A stretch of DNA of 25,466 nucleotides from JBGOUP01 sp041477655 (GTDB taxonomy: Bacteria > Patescibacteriota > UBA1384 > 2-12-FULL-50-11): NCBI GenBank assembly GCA_041477655.1, contig JBGOUP010000012.1, positions 1 to 25,466 of the forward strand, read 5' to 3'. Made by a program: the position numbers and the translations under genes. Numbering within the stretch: position 1 is the stretch's first letter; each line of letters opens with the position of its first letter. Under the pieces are notes generated by a model, which made no database searches, was not told the DNA's origin, and saw only the letters and a program-made list of their open reading frames with translations. Of the stretch, positions 25,189-25,466 are shown piece after piece.

Positions 25189-25466
25189 ATGGATTTTGAA
25201 TTACATCGAGAATTTCAGCCGGCCGGTGATCAGCCCCAAGCGATCAAGAAGCTGGTTGAGGGGGTAAAAAAGAATCTGAAGCATCAGATTCTGTTCGGTG
25301 TAACTGGTTCGGGTAAGACATATACCGTTGCAAATGTTATTGCCCAAGTTCAAAAACCAACATTAGTAATTGCTCATAACAAAACCCTAGCCGCCCAGCT
25401 GACTAGCGAGTATCGCCAATTTTTCCCCAAAAACGCCGTTGAGTATTTTGTCAGTTACTACGACTA
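25189..25466 (+). CDS. uvrB: Excinuclease ABC subunit B (5' part, truncated by window)
   Basis: UvrB is the damage-verifying ATPase of nucleotide excision repair, which loads with UvrA and recruits UvrC. About 92 residues are visible: MDFELHREFQPAGDQPQAI at the start, the Walker A region FGVTGSGKTYT, then AHNKTLAAQL and YFVSYYD, all canonical for the family. ATG 25189 is the only start in frame after the TAA at 25174, although its Shine-Dalgarno is poor (AAAAGG is 15 bases away). This is the only confident plus-strand gene and it diverges from the rest of the window. Confidence 0.97.
   Translation, partial: MDFELHREFQPAGDQPQAIKKLVEGVKKNLKHQILFGVTGSGKTYTVANVIAQVQKPTLVIAHNKTLAAQLTSEYRQFFPKNAVEYFVSYYD

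Noticed and set aside
25178..25267. 29-codon frame overlapping the uvrB start, with AAAAGG four bases upstream
   Set aside because: An upstream coupling peptide is conceivable, but the frame is short and the sequence after codon 3 is fixed by uvrB coding; not supported enough to annotate.

Overview
The window looks like a chromosomal stretch from a small-genome uncultivated bacterium, most likely of the Candidate Phyla Radiation (Patescibacteria). I infer this from several signs. The translation and gyrase genes are compact (IF-2 about 568 aa, Obg about 325 aa with no C-terminal extension, RpoB about 1114 aa). The long spacers are A/T-rich and phased in 7-mers. Genes are packed head to tail with 1-23 nt overlaps. 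TGA acts as a normal stop (for example at the rpoB/rpoC junction), so this is not one of the lineages that recode UGA. No rRNA, tRNA, CRISPR array, transposase or phage gene was seen.

Layout from the right end. uvrB (+, cut by the window end) is the only clear plus-strand gene. It lies downstream of a perfect 24-bp palindrome and diverges from a small conserved-looking basic protein (24700-24903, minus). Next comes a three-gene minus-strand unit: a polyprenyl-phosphate glycosylphosphotransferase, a GT4 glycosyltransferase and a small membrane protein, closed by a good intrinsic terminator at 21786-21812. A gyrB promoter at 21752-21780 sits almost on top of the gyrB start codon. From there to 929, all genes run on the minus strand with very short gaps: gyrB, gyrA, infB, a CdaA-like membrane domain fused to YbbR repeats, a 120-aa membrane-anchored protein, a 430-aa exported protein, obg, rpoB, rpoC, rpsL, rpsG and fusA. 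This could be one roughly 20.8-kb information-processing superoperon joining DNA topology, translation initiation, envelope proteins, ribosome maturation, transcription and elongation.

The left 930 bases are mostly non-coding and rich in structure. They hold an 18-bp and a 16-bp perfect inverted repeat, a 19-nt dyad, interlocked complementary segments, a G-quadruplex motif and heptameric repeats. They also hold one possible plus-strand small gene (397-579) that ends in a convincing terminator, and the first codons of a minus-strand gene leaving the window.

The observations most worth a second look are the CdaA-membrane-domain/YbbR fusion with no cyclase domain, the good Shine-Dalgarno sequences that point to non-standard start codons (CTG for rpoB, ATA for the YbbR fusion), drug-site substitutions in RpoB and GyrA, a trigger-loop Arg-to-Lys change in RpoC, and the heptad-phased spacers.
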